NCBI RefSeq assembly: GCF_024199945.1
Contig: NZ_JANADP010000001.1
Location: 1,302,001-1,366,000, forward strand
Source of the DNA: Bradyrhizobium sp. CCGUVB4N
GTDB taxonomy: Bacteria > Pseudomonadota > Alphaproteobacteria > Rhizobiales > Xanthobacteraceae
Length of the DNA stretch: 64,000 nt
Direction: 5' to 3'
Part shown: in pieces, positions 9,402 to 18,692 of the stretch
Layout of the letters: the number at the start of each line of letters is the position of its first letter
Position numbering within the stretch: the first letter of the stretch is position 1
The notes under the pieces: generated by a model
Database searches by the model: none
What the model was told of the DNA's origin: nothing
What the model saw: the letters and a program-made list of their open reading frames with translations, nothing else
Program-made: the position numbers and the translations under genes

Positions 9402-10929
9402 CGTCGTTATCTCCAGAAGGGGTCAGTTGGTCGTAGCTGTCGAGGCGGTGCGGCCGGACCGTTGTATCCTTGCGCCGCACATGTTCGGGCAGGCTGGTTT
9501 CGACGGGCGGCGGTTCACCACGCTCAAGGCGCCGACGTTCGAGTGCGGCGCGGACCGTCGCCGCATGGACGGAGCCCGCACGCAAAGCGTCCTCGACCGC
9601 AGCCTGCAATTCCGTTGCGCCGTAGCGATCGAGCAGCCGCAGCAGCGCGGTCGTGAGCGCACCGATGTTGGCGCCACGTTCGGCGGCCCTGATCATCAGG
9701 GTCTGACAGACCGGCACGGCTCGGGTGAGGCTGTTGAGGCCGCGATGCTGGCGCGCCTCACGCTTGATCTCGACGAGATCCTTCAGGTGTCGTCGGTCTT
9801 CGATCTCTTGGCCACGATCATAGCTGCGACGGTGACTGGCGATCATTTGCGCGCCGTCGAAGATCCGGACCTGGCTGAGATCGGCCCGCACGCTCAGCAT
9901 GCGCCGAACATGGGTATGGGGAACCGTGTAGTCGTTCAGGTCGAACCGCACATAGGGCGTTTTGCCGACCTTCACGGCGACCTGCTCCTCAACGGGATAC
10001 GGGTTGGCGGGCAGCGGCAGAAGCAGTGGTTGCTCCTTTGCGAACGCCTGGCGTACTGTCATCTCGCGATCCTCCGGACATGGTCGGTCCGCCGCTTCGG
10101 ATCGGCACCATTGTTCGGCCTGGGCATTCAGGTCGTCGAGATCGGTGAACTTGCGGGCGATGAAGAATGCCTCCCGGATATGCCGTATAGCGCGCTCGAC
10201 ACGGCCTTTTTCGTTGCCCCGGGCAACCGCGACAGGACGCGGCTCGAACCGATAATGGCCGGCGAAGGCAAGCAGCGTGGGATGGAATCGGATCGCATCA
10301 CCCTGGCGCTCGAGCACCGCGCTCTTAAGATTGTCGTAGAGCAGGACCCGGGGCAGCCCACACCATGTGTTGAACGCGCCGATGTGGCCGCGCAGGAAGT
10401 TTTCCATGCGCGCATCGAGGAAGAAGCGCAGGTAGATGTCGCGCGAGTACGACAGCACCATGACGAACGCCATCAGCGGACGGCGGGCGCGACCGATCTC
10501 GATGTGACCGAAGTGCCCCCAATCCACCTGCCCTTGTTCAGACGGCAACGTGCGCAGCCGCAGGAACGCCTCGGCTGGCTTGCGTGGACGGTGCAAAGCG
10601 ATCAGGTGCCGGAAGTAGCTGGGCGACCCGCGGTAGCCGCGCTCACGCATCATCGCATACAGGCGGCTGGCCGTGAGTGCGGGGAACTGCTCCAGCGTCT
10701 TCAGGACGATCGGCAGATAGGGCTCGATCTTCGTGGGGCGCAATATCGGCCTATTCCTGGGCAGTCCGGCCTGGGTCAGGACGCGATGCACGGTCGTGTG
10801 ATGAACCCGCAACTGCTTCGCAATGGTGCCGCAGCGCCATTTCTCGACGTGATACAGACGCAGAATCTGCGCTTCCAATTCAGGGGTAACGGTCATCGGT
10901 CGGGTCTCGGCCTCCATAGGGGTGAGCAT
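9391..10929 (-). CDS. istA: IS21 transposase IstA
   Basis: About 512 residues from the ATG at 10929, which has GGAGG a few bases upstream; the frame stays open further upstream but without similarity. The N-terminal helix-turn-helix (IAKQLRVHHTTVHRVLTQAG) is followed by the DDE core: QVDWGHFGHIEIG for the first Asp, LLYDNLKSAV for the second, and NEKGRVERAIRHIREAFF for the Glu. The C-terminus has the small beta domain. Intact. Confidence 0.92.
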   Translation of the reverse strand: MLTPMEAETRPMTVTPELEAQILRLYHVEKWRCGTIAKQLRVHHTTVHRVLTQAGLPRNRPILRPTKIEPYLPIVLKTLEQFPALTASRLYAMMRERGYRGSPSYFRHLIALHRPRKPAEAFLRLRTLPSEQGQVDWGHFGHIEIGRARRPLMAFVMVLSYSRDIYLRFFLDARMENFLRGHIGAFNTWCGLPRVLLYDNLKSAVLERQGDAIRFHPTLLAFAGHYRFEPRPVAVARGNEKGRVERAIRHIREAFFIARKFTDLDDLNAQAEQWCRSEAADRPCPEDREMTVRQAFAKEQPLLLPLPANPYPVEEQVAVKVGKTPYVRFDLNDYTVPHTHVRRMLSVRADLSQVRIFDGAQMIASHRRSYDRGQEIEDRRHLKDLVEIKREARQHRGLNSLTRAVPVCQTLMIRAAERGANIGALTTALLRLLDRYGATELQAAVEDALRAGSVHAATVRAALERRRLERGEPPPVETSLPEHVRRKDTTVRPHRLDSYDQLTPSGDNDDEH

Positions 10930-11341
10930 GACGAGGCCTCCGGCGACGCACGAAGCCGGTACGAAGGAACAGCGACAACCGACAGCCGCAGAACCGACAG
11001 CTCGGCATGGGCATGATCGATGTCGTCGCTCGCTCGCCGACGTCAGTAGGTGCAACAACGACATCGTCCGCAGGCCGGCGCAGTAGTGAACCGACAGGCC
11101 ATGCGGGTGGAGAGTGATGCGTCACGTTATTGTGCCGCGCCCGGTATCGTCGGGCGCGGGTCGCATGCGCCAGGCGTCCGCGGCGGCTGCGCTGATAACG
11201 CCGTCCCGCCTCGCGCAGGCTCTCGCGGCGGGCAGCACGGGCGCAGTCATGGCCGCTATAGCGTTGTCCCCGGTCGCAGTTGCGGCAGATCGTTACCTGC
11301 GAACGGCAGCGGCCGCACAGAAAGAAGCGGCCCGTGAGCAT
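10880..11341 (-). CDS. Zinc-ribbon-like passenger protein of the IS21 element
   Basis: From the ATG at 11341 the protein begins MLTGRFFLCGRCRSQVTICR and has paired cysteines (CGRCR, CRNCDRG) suited to metal binding. A basic repeat-like part with GRRYQRSRRGRLAH follows. Proteins of this type are often found beside IS21 genes in rhizobia, as I recall; the function is unknown. The 3' end overlaps the start of istA by about 50 bp. It lies inside the inverted repeats, so it moves with the element. Confidence 0.6.
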   Translation of the reverse strand: MLTGRFFLCGRCRSQVTICRNCDRGQRYSGHDCARAARRESLREAGRRYQRSRRGRLAHATRARRYRARHNNVTHHSPPAWPVGSLLRRPADDVVVAPTDVGERATTSIMPMPSCRFCGCRLSLFLRTGFVRRRRPRHAHPYGGRDPTDDRYP

Positions 11342-12042
11342 CCGCGGCGGTCCTTTCGGAGCGCCGCCGGAGGTTGGTGGAAAAGGTCGACGGAATGCGC
11401 TGACAGTGCGATAGTGCAGGCCGCGCACCGTCCGTGGGGCGTGACATCGAGCCCCACTTGCCAGTTGAGATCGGTGTTACGCCGGTTTTGTTTCTGCGGC
11501 GCTGATTACCCGCAGATCTACCATAAGGCAGGCGCAAAGCGGGGTACGTCGAAAGGAGCCTCAGGGCGCCCGGAGACGTGCCCCGCGTCTTTTATTCCTC
11601 AACTCAGACGCTGGTCGTCGCCGCAAAGGCGTCCGCCCGCTTCGGCGCGATTGGTGAGCGCGCGTGCGGACGCCTTCGCTCTACCGCCGTCGTACCTCGT
11701 CGTCATTCTTGCGCGGTTTTAGAAAGTCACCAACACCGATCGGGTGTGCCTAATCGAGTATCGATCCAAAGACTGTGATGCACGTGCGGAGATGAAGCCA
11801 TCGCCCTACGAACTGCCCCTTGATCACTGATATCAAGACCGAAGCATTCGGGAACGACGGCGGGTTTCACTTCAAAAAATCGAACGGCCCAGAGAATAGA
11901 TCTCGTTTGCTTGATTCAAGAAATCACGCAATGCTGGTGGTCAAGAGATGGAAGAAAGCAAGACTGAAGTGGACCCTATGCTGAGGACCACTGGGTCTGG
12001 TTTTTTAAGTGGAGCTGCTGCCGTTCGTTCTTCCCAGTGACT

Positions 12043-12987
12043 TTACGCTACTCTTGCCTGCTGCTGTTGTGGCTGTGGGGATGTGGGCAACGCGCAGCGT
12101 TGTCCAAGCTTCTCGCTTGCGAGAAGCGTCATATCCACAGCCTGTGCGCCGGTGACACCGGCCCGCCAGACCGCCATCGGCGCGCGGTTTTCCAGCGCCT
12201 GATGAGGGCGCTGGAAATTGTAAAATTCGATCCATCGGGCGATTCCGGCTTTGGCCTCGGGGCCATCCGAATACCCCTTGAGATAGATGTCCTCGTATTT
12301 GAGCGAGCGCCACAGCCGCTCGATGAACACGTTGTCCATCCAGCGCCCACGACCGTCCATCGAGATCCTGACGCCGGTGGCGGCCAGCGTGCCGGTGAAG
12401 GCGGCGCTGGTGAACTGGCTGCCCTGGTCGGTATTGAAGATCTCCGGCCGGCCGAAGCGCGCCAAGGCCTCTTCGAGCGCAGACACGCAGAACGATGTGT
12501 CCATCGTGTTCGACAGCCGCCAGGCCAGCACCGCACGGCTCGCCCAATCGATGATCGCCACCAGATACAGAAAGCCCTGGCCGATCGGCAGATAGGTGAT
12601 ATCGGCCGCCCACACTTGATTCGGTCGGTCGATCACCATATGGCGCAGGAGATACGGGAAGATCTTGTGTCCCGGCGCCGGCTTTGTGGTTCTGGGCTTT
12701 GGTCCCAGCGCCGCGATGCCCATCTTGCGCATCAACCGCTGCACGCGCTTGCGATTGATGCGACAGCCTTCGCTATTGAGCATCGCCGTCATCCGCCGCG
12801 AGCCCAAGAACGGCCAGGCCGTGAACAGCTCGTCGATCCGCCGCATCAGCTCAAGGTCGTTGTCCTTGGCCGGCCGCGGCGGCCGATACACGCTCGATCG
12901 CGCAACGCTCAGCAGTTGGCATTGCCGGCGGATCGATAGACCCGCATGATCGCGCTGAAGCAATCCTCGGCGATCCGGCGCGCTCAT
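12043..12987 (-). CDS. IS3-family transposase OrfB
   Basis: 314 residues starting MSAPDRRGLLQRDHAGLSIR; the ATG overlaps the orfA stop as ATGA. An IS2/HTH_21-like part (MRRIDELFTAWPFLGSRRM) precedes the integrase core. Its DDE residues are in WAADITYLPIG, FNTDQGSQFTSAAF and RLWRSLKYEDIYLKGY. It ends with the usual FYNFQRPHQALENRAP. The frame is open into the orfA region, so a fused product by frameshifting is possible, as in many IS3 elements. Confidence 0.92.
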   Translation of the reverse strand: MSAPDRRGLLQRDHAGLSIRRQCQLLSVARSSVYRPPRPAKDNDLELMRRIDELFTAWPFLGSRRMTAMLNSEGCRINRKRVQRLMRKMGIAALGPKPRTTKPAPGHKIFPYLLRHMVIDRPNQVWAADITYLPIGQGFLYLVAIIDWASRAVLAWRLSNTMDTSFCVSALEEALARFGRPEIFNTDQGSQFTSAAFTGTLAATGVRISMDGRGRWMDNVFIERLWRSLKYEDIYLKGYSDGPEAKAGIARWIEFYNFQRPHQALENRAPMAVWRAGVTGAQAVDMTLLASEKLGQRCALPTSPQPQQQQARVA

Positions 12988-13271
12988 CTTCCGGACCTCC
13001 TGGCTAAGAAATCCCGCTCGACCGTCAATTGTCCGATCTTGGCGTGGAGCTTCTCGACCTCCAGTTCGTGGGCCGCCTCGCCATCCCGACCAGCGCCCGC
13101 GTCGAACGCTCGAATCGCTTGATCCTGAAACTGTTTCTTCCAGGCATAAATCTGGTTCACATGCACCTGGTAGCGCTGCGCCAGATCCGTCACCGTTGAT
13201 TGTTCTCGCAGCGCCTCCAAGGCGATCTTTGCCTTCAGCGCCGAATCGATTGTCCGTCTCGTCTTCTTCGT
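12984..13271 (-). CDS. IS3-family OrfA (helix-turn-helix), start unclear
   Basis: It encodes the DNA-binding part: KKTRRTIDSALKAKIALEAL, then VTDLAQRYQVHVNQIYAWKK, followed by a leucine-zipper-like helix (ELEVEKLHAKIGQLTVERDF). The conserved N-terminus begins at an ACG codon (13271) where related genes have ATG, and a TAA lies four codons further up. The first standard alternative start is TTG at 13220, which would remove part of the first helix. The start codon may have been lost. Confidence 0.7.
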   Translation of the reverse strand, partial: TKKTRRTIDSALKAKIALEALREQSTVTDLAQRYQVHVNQIYAWKKQFQDQAIRAFDAGAGRDGEAAHELEVEKLHAKIGQLTVERDFLARRSGR

Positions 13272-13551
13272 GGTCCGCTCCGTTTATCAAAACGGAACGG
13301 CATCCGCACCACCTAAGCCGCCGGTCCAAAATCCGGGGTCCACTTCAGGGCGAGCGGGACCCGGCCCACCGCTCGCTTAGCGAAGCGCGACTTGGAAATG
13401 GAGAAAGGAGTTCGAAAAGTGACGAAATGTATGCTGGTTGCCGGACGTTTCTCCGATGCGGCGTGCGCTCCAACAGGCCAAACGTTTCGCTGAAAGATCT
13501 CTTGCTGCTGCTCGAAATCAAATAGGACATGGGCCTTCATAAGTGACAACG

Positions 13552-13791
13552 ATGATCGATGAAGACCTGGCTCGAATTCGGGCTCATCGCAACAACATGC
13601 ACCGATGCAGACGCGTGCTAGAAACAAGACTGTCGGATGTAGAACGCGAGTTCATCGAAAGACGACTTGCAGAGGAGCAGGCCGCGCTCCACTCTCTTGC
13701 TGCCAAAACCTTCCCGCTTACATTTTCATTTCCGAAAGAACCGAACGCCTTCCCGAAACTTCAGGGCGGGCAAGGTTGCGATCGTGCGTAA
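13552..13791 (+). CDS. Small conserved-looking hypothetical protein (79 aa)
   Basis: Begins MIDEDLARIRAHRNNMHRCR and continues as a strongly helical, charged protein (LETRLSDVEREFIERRLAEE). A GTG three codons upstream is an alternative start. I recall similar small proteins in rhizobial symbiosis regions, but no function is known to me. No cysteine cluster or membrane segment. It follows the IS3 element directly. Confidence 0.6.
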   Translation: MIDEDLARIRAHRNNMHRCRRVLETRLSDVEREFIERRLAEEQAALHSLAAKTFPLTFSFPKEPNAFPKLQGGQGCDRA

Positions 13792-14617
13792 GTATTAAGT
13801 ATTGAACCCAATTCGGACTGTGTTCCAGCAACATCGGACCGGGAGGCCGGCGGTCAAATAAATAGGGCAGGTCGGTGCGCATTTCGAACAGCCGGACACC
13901 GTGTTGAAGTGCGACGGGCCGCAGTCGCGCTTTATCCGCTTGCTCGGTTTGGGGCCGCTGTTCATTGCGACCCAATGCTGTTTAGGAAGCCTGTCCAACT
14001 CGTTGCGCAGGTTGCGATCGCCTTTGTGATGTCGCGCTTGATGTTCTGACCAGCAGTCGCGATGGTTTGCGCCTTCAGTCGCGCCCGGGCCTCGGTGCGG
14101 GGGCGGACGTTCGATGTGGCAATGCTGAAGACGGCGTTCGCGGCACTGGCTGATGGACGGCGATGATGATTCGCATTCGTTCAAACGCGCGCGCGGGTAA
14201 TGTGTCCCGAGTAGCTGTAAGAGTCTCACTCGCAGATCGAACGAGCGATGGCGCGCGGGCACTCTTGACGTAACGCCCGCGTTATTCGACGCGCCACTTG
14301 CTTCTTTGTGCGAGCATCACCGCAGAGTCGTGGAGACGCACGCGCGGATTCGCATCGCTTTGCACGGCGTCGGAGCTGCCCGCTCAATAGCTCCGATATA
14401 CCTCGGTATAGGCCAATATACGCGGGTATGTGCGCACTACGCGTAAAGGATGCGTAGGCGTTGATCGCCGCATGTCGCCGAACGAGCAACAGACAAATTC
14501 GTCCAGAGTCATCAACGCGTCGACCGCGGACAGTGCGAAGTGTTGGCATTTAGCCGCGCATCAATTTTGATCGCTTCCCAAGCCCTTTGTGCTTTTGATT
14601 TCGTCATGAGGGTTCGC
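13792..14617. other. Gap of about 825 bp with no supported gene
   Basis: Open frames here lack recognisable content. The only structure noted is TATACC-TC-GGTATA (14397-14410), an inverted repeat that could be an operator upstream of the chemoreceptor-like gene. Confidence 0.4.
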
Positions 14618-16114
14618 ATGGAGAAAAACGATCTGAACGGACAGGTCGTCCAGCACCGAAAGAGAGTTTTAATCGAGATTCGATACAACCACTTGACTTG
14701 GGTTCATTCGCATTTGGGGGCTTCGATGTGGCTTAGTCGAATATCAAATCTCGCGCTGGCGTTGTCTGTCCCGGCAGCAACCGTCGCTGCCAATGCGGAC
14801 GCGTTGTCAATTCACTTCTGGAGCGGGCTGCTTGTCGGTGGATCAATGTTGGCTATTTCCTTCGCGACATCGACGCGAGGGAAGACCGCAGCACCAACCT
14901 TAGACGATGTGATGGCCATTAACGCCTTTGAGTCCATCAAGGATGGTATCGCAGTTTTCGACTCCGACAAGTGCGTCCTGAGCAACAATGCTGCAGCTCA
15001 CATTCTTGGGTTTTCCAATAGGAAAGAGATGCGAGGGCTGGCGCTCGCGGATATTTCGGTTGATCCGCAGCCGAATGGTAAGAGCGTTGCGCAGATGTTT
15101 GAAGAGACCAATAAAATCGTCATGCAATCAGGCCATGTCGCGATCGAGTGGTGGCTTCGCCGTAAGGATCAGACCCCTATTCCGATCAGGACAAGTCTTG
15201 TGGTGTCTCAATTCGAGGGCCGCCCGATAGTCGTGTGTGGTTGGCAGGACATAACTGACCTGGTCCGCATGCGCGAGGAGCGGTTGAGCCTAGCTAAGAA
15301 GTTTGAAAACGACGTGTCGCGGGTTGTCGATGTTCTGGCCGGCTCCATGCGGCACATGCAAGCAGTCTCATTGGCAATTACGGCCTCCACGGACGATGTC
15401 TGTCTTCGTACTGAAGGTATAGCCGCGATGGTGAAAAAGACGGAAGAAAACTCGAATGCCGTGTCGTCAGCTGCGCAGGAATTCTCGGCCTCAATCTCGG
15501 AGATCGGCAGGCAAGTTTCGACCGCGGCGGACACTTCGCAGGCTGCCCGGGATAAGACGGTGCACGCCGAAGCAACGCTAAGTGAGCTCGTTGCGTCGGT
15601 GACAAGGATCAGTAGTGTCGTCCAGCTCATCGAGGGAATAGCATCGCAAACCAATTTGCTGGCGCTTAATGCGACTATCGAGGCCGCGCGAGCTGGCGAA
15701 TCGGGCAGAGGCTTTGCAGTGGTGGCGAGCGAAGTGAAGAATCTTGCTGCTCAGGCGGCAAACGCGACGAGCGAGGTCGATGTTCAGATACTTGCCATTC
15801 AGGAAAGGGCGAGACTGGCGGCGGCCGCAATGGTCGACACCGCTGAAATAATAGACAAGATGCGCGAGATCTCGAGCAGCATATCGGCGGCGATAGAACA
15901 GCAATCGATTGTTACGAATGACATCTCAGAGAGCATCACACACATCAGTGCTGATATGCGAGAGGCATCGCGAGATATTGACCGGCTGAATGATGCATCG
16001 CGCGCCTCCGGCTCATCGGCTGACCAAGTCGTCGACAACGTCCGAGAGTTGAACAACAATATCGGCTTGTTGCAGGGACAGGTGAGCGATTTTCTGATCA
16101 AAATACGAGCGTAG
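14618..16114 (+). CDS. Methyl-accepting chemotaxis-type signal protein with PAS domain
   Basis: About 498 residues from the ATG at 14618, which has GAGG upstream. Near the N-terminus is a hydrophobic stretch ([14 protein letters not shown] and [15 protein letters not shown]) that could be a membrane hairpin. A PAS domain follows ([20 protein letters not shown] to [18 protein letters not shown]). The rest is a long coiled-coil MCP signalling domain with the conserved hairpin tip [20 protein letters not shown] and [15 protein letters not shown]. There is no HAMP domain and no large periplasmic sensor. It would sense an internal signal through PAS and control CheA. No che genes are adjacent. Confidence 0.88.
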   Translation: MEKNDLNGQVVQHRKRVLIEIRYNHLTWVHSHLGASMWLSRISNLALALSVPAATVAANADALSIHFWSGLLVGGSMLAISFATSTRGKTAAPTLDDVMAINAFESIKDGIAVFDSDKCVLSNNAAAHILGFSNRKEMRGLALADISVDPQPNGKSVAQMFEETNKIVMQSGHVAIEWWLRRKDQTPIPIRTSLVVSQFEGRPIVVCGWQDITDLVRMREERLSLAKKFENDVSRVVDVLAGSMRHMQAVSLAITASTDDVCLRTEGIAAMVKKTEENSNAVSSAAQEFSASISEIGRQVSTAADTSQAARDKTVHAEATLSELVASVTRISSVVQLIEGIASQTNLLALNATIEAARAGESGRGFAVVASEVKNLAAQAANATSEVDVQILAIQERARLAAAAMVDTAEIIDKMREISSSISAAIEQQSIVTNDISESITHISADMREASRDIDRLNDASRASGSSADQVVDNVRELNNNIGLLQGQVSDFLIKIRA

Positions 16115-16465
16115 TGCGGTGCACGCTTCGCTTGTCAGTTTCACGAGATCGCGCTCCTGGCTGCTCGTCGATCAACGTCCAACTAGGAGGGACAGCCACG
16201 TGTGATCGGCCTCTATCGGATCCATGTATGCCCGAAAACACTATTTTGATGATATTGCGAGGCGAGGCTTGTTCTGAGCTCACGGTCGGCGGGTGATCGC
16301 GCCGACCCATTTTCTTTGTGTGGCGGCCCTGTGCCAGAACACGGCCGGAAACCAACTGGCCATCGCACGTTCGCGACTACCATGTTGGCTTCCGATGAAG
16401 TGTCCACACTGCCTTGATCAGCGGTGGCAAAAGCGCACCACGCATCGTGCGAGTATTTCTTTGGA
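16115..16465. other. Gap without a supported gene
   Basis: Space between the convergent chemoreceptor-like gene and virK. Short frames only; no clear terminator identified. Confidence 0.4.
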
Positions 16466-16906
16466 CTACCAGACGAACTTCGCGCCGTCCGGCAGTTCGC
16501 AGGCAAAATCACCCTGGTTCACGACCTCGGTCGCCCCGACCGCTAGCTTGGAGGCCCGCACGGTGAGCTTGCCTTCGCGGCTGAGGCTATGGCGAATGTA
16601 TTCGGTAACCGGGTGTCCGGAGATGTCCACGGTTTGATGCGCATTGGCGAAGCTGATGCCGTGCTGGGCGCTCACCCTGAAGGCGCCAATAGTCAACCCG
16701 CCCTGCACGGCCGGTCCAGGCTTGCCGCCATCGACAGTGGTGCAGCGGCTGAGGTCCAGTATGAGCTTCACATCCTTGCCGCCCTGCAGGGCACTGAGCA
16801 CTTCGGCGTATTTCGGCGAGGGCTCATCGGCCTTGGCGATCGTGCTCATGCTCGCAGCCACAAACACGGACAACAGGATCGGCAGGCGTCGGCCACTGAA
16901 CTGCAT
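16466..16906 (-). CDS. virK: VirK family protein, periplasmic
   Basis: 146 residues from the ATG at 16906, with AAGGAGA upstream. A signal peptide is visible (MQFSGRRLPILLSVFVAASM, then STIAKA before DEPSP). The mature part has the VirK pattern: KYAEVLSALQGGKDVKLILD, DLSRCT, and late in the chain FACELPDG. The two cysteines could form a disulfide. VirK is known from Agrobacterium Ti plasmids and rhizobial symbiotic regions; its biochemical role is unknown. The upstream DNA has a 9-bp inverted repeat (17063-17071 with 17107-17115). Confidence 0.8.
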   Translation of the reverse strand: MQFSGRRLPILLSVFVAASMSTIAKADEPSPKYAEVLSALQGGKDVKLILDLSRCTTVDGGKPGPAVQGGLTIGAFRVSAQHGISFANAHQTVDISGHPVTEYIRHSLSREGKLTVRASKLAVGATEVVNQGDFACELPDGAKFVW

Positions 16907-17154
16907 ATACTCTTCTCCTTCAAAACGACCACAGGTTGGGAACGCAGCACCTTGCCCGATGTCGTTCTCGCCAGCATCTCGGCGGATTCTAGACATAAGA
17001 CTGGTCGCGCTCAGACAACAACATGTGACGCAAACGCACGCAAGCGGTTGAAGGCTAACCTAACGTCACAAACTCGCACGTAAGGTTTCTGAAGTGGTGT
17101 GACGACTTGTGACGTCCTCCGCGGGTTCTTCTGGTTCGGCTGTATCCCTTCTAG

Positions 17155-18688
17155 TCTTACTGCGTCACAAAAGAAGGCGCTGTTTGATCGGGCGAATGCA
17201 ACAGGGACAGCGTGAGAGGGTGCGGACGATGGCAACGATCAGTCTTCGCCGCATCGTCGCAATCGAGTTCGGGATGTGACGTTCGGGTCGCAGCAGCGGA
17301 GCCTCTGGGTCGGTAACCGTTGGAAACCGCAAGTCTCTTGAACGGCCTGGTGGAACGAGATCCCGAGGGGGGAATCGTCTCCCTCTCGGAGACCAGGAAT
17401 CCGTAGGCTGCGATGCACAGCGTAGCGTGGTGGTGGAAGCCACGCCAACCTCGCCCTTCGAAATGCCCGAGCCCGACCTCTTGTTTGAGATCCTGATAAT
17501 CGCGCTCGATGCGCCAGCGCAGCTTGGTTAGATCGACTAGCCTTCCAAAAGTGATCGTTTCCGGCAACGTTGAAAGCCAGTATTTGGTCGGCTCGTCCTC
17601 ACCTTCTGGCCATTCGATCAAAAGCCATTCTTCCGGTCGGCTTTCGGTGAGTTGGTAATCTCGATGCGCGACGCAAACGCGCGCGCGAGCGAAGCGCGAC
17701 GATAGCCGCTCGGCCGCGCCCTCTCGCCACTTGATCGTGCGCCAGACCCGCTTAGGAAGGCAAAGAGCAAGCTCCTTGACCGAAATCGGTTGATGCTTGT
17801 GGTCGCGGCGCAGCAGCTTTGGTGGTCGCCCTTTGCCCGACCATTTTTTCGGCGGTAGCGGCGCCGTGTCGGATGTCCACACCGTGGTGTTTGGCAAGAT
17901 ACCAGCCACATAGGTCAACGCCAACGCGCTGATGCTGGTCCGCAGGTCCGTGTTGCAGCCATATCCGGCATCCATCAGCACCACGCCGCGAGGAAGCCCG
18001 GTTCTGCAGGCTGCTTCGATCTGTTCAAGCGCGATCTCTGGCTTGGTCTTAAAGCTGATCTCCTTGGGCACGCCCGCTTTGCGCCGACGTTTCTTATCTG
18101 CCGCCCATTCCTGCGGCAGATAGAGACGATACATCGCCGGCAGACTGGCGTGGTGATTGGCAAGCGACAGGGATACCGCGACTTGGCAGTTATCCTGCTT
18201 GCCGAGCTGCCCGCAATATTGACGCGCCACACCGACCGAGTGCGCTCCCTTCTTGGGAAAACCGGTGTCATCGATGATCCACGCTTCGATCGGTCCATGG
18301 CGCTCTATCGCCGGCAGTACCATCTCACCCACTTTGGCCAAAACACCCTCGTCAGACCAAGGCGATTGGCCGACGAAGTGCAGCAGCGACTGATGCTGCG
18401 CCGCCGTCCGATCAGGTGCCGTTACCGCTGCCATAGGCTCAACGCTTTTACGCTCCCCCGGCATGATTAAGCCGATGCAATAATCAAACAACGGCTGGGC
18501 CCGGTCCGCATGTCCGATCACACTCACAAGTTTCTCGACAAAAGCCGAAAATCGCGATTCACTGCCGCCTGATGTCCGGAGATCCATATCAGCCCCCGTT
18601 GCCGATGCCTGAATCTCAACAGGTAACTGATTCTCACAGGATCTCGCCCGCGATCTTTTGAATCAGACACTTTTCTGACTCAGTAGTA
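17155..18688. mobile_element. IS701-family element, copy A1 (1534 bp)
   Basis: The ends are TCTTACTGCGTCAC (17155 on) and CTGACTCAGTAGTA (to 18688). It is flanked by CTAG at 17151-17154 and 18689-18692, a YTAR-type 4-bp duplication as expected for IS701. Same length as copy A2 at 54367-55900, with an identical transposase, in the opposite orientation. Confidence 0.93.
17157..18587 (-). CDS. IS701-family transposase
   Basis: 476 residues. The DDE core is recognised by IIDDTGFPKKGAHSVGVARQ (first Asp), GLPRGVVLMDAGYGCNTDL (second Asp) and RWRIERDYQDLKQEVGLGHF (Glu region). The last about 75 residues after ERETIPPSGS read in a different frame from the one containing RPERHIPNSIATMRRR, which overlaps here. 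I cannot tell which tail is native. The stop overlaps the terminal repeat. The protein is identical to that at 54468-55898. Confidence 0.93.
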   Translation of the reverse strand: MDLRTSGGSESRFSAFVEKLVSVIGHADRAQPLFDYCIGLIMPGERKSVEPMAAVTAPDRTAAQHQSLLHFVGQSPWSDEGVLAKVGEMVLPAIERHGPIEAWIIDDTGFPKKGAHSVGVARQYCGQLGKQDNCQVAVSLSLANHHASLPAMYRLYLPQEWAADKKRRRKAGVPKEISFKTKPEIALEQIEAACRTGLPRGVVLMDAGYGCNTDLRTSISALALTYVAGILPNTTVWTSDTAPLPPKKWSGKGRPPKLLRRDHKHQPISVKELALCLPKRVWRTIKWREGAAERLSSRFARARVCVAHRDYQLTESRPEEWLLIEWPEGEDEPTKYWLSTLPETITFGRLVDLTKLRWRIERDYQDLKQEVGLGHFEGRGWRGFHHHATLCIAAYGFLVSERETIPPSGSRSTRPFKRLAVSNGYRPRGSAAATRTSHPELDCDDAAKTDRCHRPHPLTLSLLHSPDQTAPSFVTQ

Positions 18689-18692
18689 CTAG

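Larger units (their letters stand above)
8287..11735. mobile_element. Complete IS21-family element (3449 bp)
   Basis: The terminal inverted repeats are read directly. The left end starts TGTTGGTGACTTTCTAAA and the right end, on the minus strand from 11735, starts with the same 18 bases. Similarity continues through CCGC, CAA and AATGACGAC. Both ends are flanked by CCGATC (8281-8286 and 11736-11741), a 6-bp target duplication within the usual IS21 range. It carries istA, istB and two extra small genes, all on the minus strand. Confidence 0.9.
11965..13347. mobile_element. IS3-family element
   Basis: The ends TGAAGTGGACCC (11965-11976) and its complement GGGTCCACTTCA (13336-13347) bound orfA and orfB on the minus strand. 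I could not find a convincing target duplication at the flanks. Confidence 0.75.

Noticed and set aside
9298-11016. 572-aa plus-strand ORF
   Set aside because: It is the reverse complement of istA; its sequence shows no domain and the opposite strand is clearly coding.
12037-12939. 300-aa plus-strand ORF
   Set aside because: Antisense of the IS3 orfB.
16134-16155. Possible tts box after the chemoreceptor-like gene
   Set aside because: Only the first eight bases fit and no effector-like gene lies downstream.
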